6,472 nucleotides of DNA from Paenibacillus sp. UBA6285. GTDB taxonomy: Bacteria > Bacillota > Bacilli > Paenibacillales > Paenibacillaceae. Shown piece after piece: positions 6,032 to 6,472 of the stretch; position 1 is the stretch's first letter; every line of letters starts with the position of its first letter. The stretch spans positions 41,039 to 47,510 of the forward strand of contig DJUJ01000049.1 of the NCBI GenBank assembly GCA_002438345.1. The letters run 5' to 3'. Both the position numbers and the translations under genes were made by a program. Under the pieces are notes generated by a model that saw only the letters and a list, made by a program, of their open reading frames with translations, had not been told where the DNA came from and did no database searches.

Positions 6032-6045
6032 ACACTAAAATACTA
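6013..6045. promoter_or_regulatory. Two interleaved inverted repeats in the yumB-yumC divergent region
   Basis: TTAGTGT (6013-6019) is the exact reverse complement of ACACTAA (6032-6038). TAGTATT (6019-6025) is the exact reverse complement of AATACTA (6039-6045). The four seven-base arms are similar (TTAGTRT-like) and cover the -35 and spacer of the proposed dehydrogenase promoter. They lie 39 bases before the yumC -35. They may be half-sites for a regulator; I cannot name it. Confidence 0.4.
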
Positions 6046-6083
6046 AAAAACGTCACATTCTTATTGTGTTCTAAAGTCTTTCT

Positions 6084-6112
6084 TTGCAGGTATGTGTCAC
6101 AATGTTTATAAT
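6084..6112 (+). promoter_or_regulatory. Sigma-A promoter for yumC
   Basis: TTGCAG (6084-6089) and a perfect TATAAT (6107-6112) are spaced by exactly 17 bases. A start near 6119 gives a leader of about 50 bases. The spacer contains the short palindrome TGTGTCACA. Confidence 0.8.
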
Positions 6113-6168
6113 AAGAAAGAATACAAGTATGGCAAAATGAATATATCAACTCGGAGGTGTAATATCCC

Positions 6169-6472
6169 GTGACACAAGAGCAATCCGGCGTTCCTATGAG
6201 CGACCTTTTAATCATAGGTGGCGGTCCAGCTGGCATGTTTGCCGCATTTTACGGTGGGATGCGTCAGGCATCAGTAACACTTATTGAAAGTATGCCCCAA
6301 TTGGGAGGACAACTCGCTGCACTTTATCCTGAAAAATACATTTATGATGTAGCAGGTTTCCCAAAAGTAACTGCACAAGAATTGGTTGACAACCTGACAC
6401 GGCAAATGGATATGTTCCAATCGAATATCCGGCTGGAGGAGAAAGTAATTTCTGTTCAGAAACGGGACGAAC
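6169..6472 (+). CDS. yumC: Ferredoxin/flavodoxin-NADP+ reductase, YumC type (5' part, cut by the window end)
   Basis: This is a thioredoxin-reductase-like FAD enzyme that exchanges electrons between NADPH and ferredoxin or flavodoxin. Only 101 codons of an expected roughly 330-350 are present. The FAD-binding motif GGGPAG is at residues 17-22. The family signature follows: [22 protein letters not shown] and [15 protein letters not shown], nearly identical to my memory of B. subtilis YumC. The start is a GTG with GGAGGTG ten bases upstream, after a strong promoter. An ATG at codon 10 (6196) has no Shine-Dalgarno. It is divergent from the YumB-like gene; both handle pyridine-nucleotide redox state, and the shared upstream region could let them be controlled together. 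No damage is visible. Confidence 0.93.
   Translation, partial: MTQEQSGVPMSDLLIIGGGPAGMFAAFYGGMRQASVTLIESMPQLGGQLAALYPEKYIYDVAGFPKVTAQELVDNLTRQMDMFQSNIRLEEKVISVQKRDE

Noticed and set aside
6094..6102. Palindrome TGTGTCACA in the yumC promoter spacer as a Rex or Fnr site
   Set aside because: The arms lack the spacing required for either consensus; a nine-base palindrome in A/T-rich DNA is weak evidence.
6024..6236. Minus-strand open frame of 70 codons across the yumC start
   Set aside because: It overlaps the yumC promoter and coding region on the opposite strand and has no recognisable protein features.

Overview
The window looks like a chromosomal segment from a Paenibacillus-type Firmicute. 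The evidence is the replication-restart pair dnaB-dnaI, a monoderm-type coproheme decarboxylase (HemQ), a YumB-type NADH dehydrogenase next to a YumC-type ferredoxin/flavodoxin-NADP+ reductase, strong Gram-positive Shine-Dalgarno sequences and sigma-A-like promoters. The genus is an inference from protein resemblance and from the style of the intergenic repeats; nothing could be searched. All intact genes use the standard bacterial code.

Layout. (1) 29-2542, minus strand: a two-gene primosome operon, dnaB then dnaI, from a good sigma-A-like promoter at 2590-2618. dnaI has an in-frame TGA at codon 36, where a tryptophan (TGG) is the likely ancestral codon; the rest of the gene is intact. (2) 2543-2800: the dnaB promoter, a dispersed hairpin repeat and the terminator of the next gene. 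(3) 2801-3097, minus: a small YuiB-like membrane protein. (4) 3098-3468: a divergent non-coding region with a 67-bp tandem repeat, two full units plus a fragment, ending at the hemQ ribosome-binding site. (5) 3469-4221, plus: hemQ. (6) 4222-4390: a second full copy of the dispersed hairpin repeat and a long bidirectional terminator. (7) 4391-5864, minus: a type II NADH dehydrogenase followed, after one base, by a small acidic-tailed protein of unknown function. (8) 5865-6168: a divergent control region with promoters for both neighbours, a Rex-like box and overlapping inverted half-sites. (9) 6169-end, plus: the first 101 codons of yumC.

Functionally the right two thirds is a redox and haem neighbourhood: haem b synthesis, NADH oxidation into the menaquinone pool and NADPH/ferredoxin exchange. 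The left third is helicase loading for DNA replication. No mobile-element gene, CRISPR array, tRNA or rRNA was seen. The items most worth checking are the stop codon inside dnaI, a gene essential in Bacillus subtilis, and the repeat array fused to the hemQ leader.
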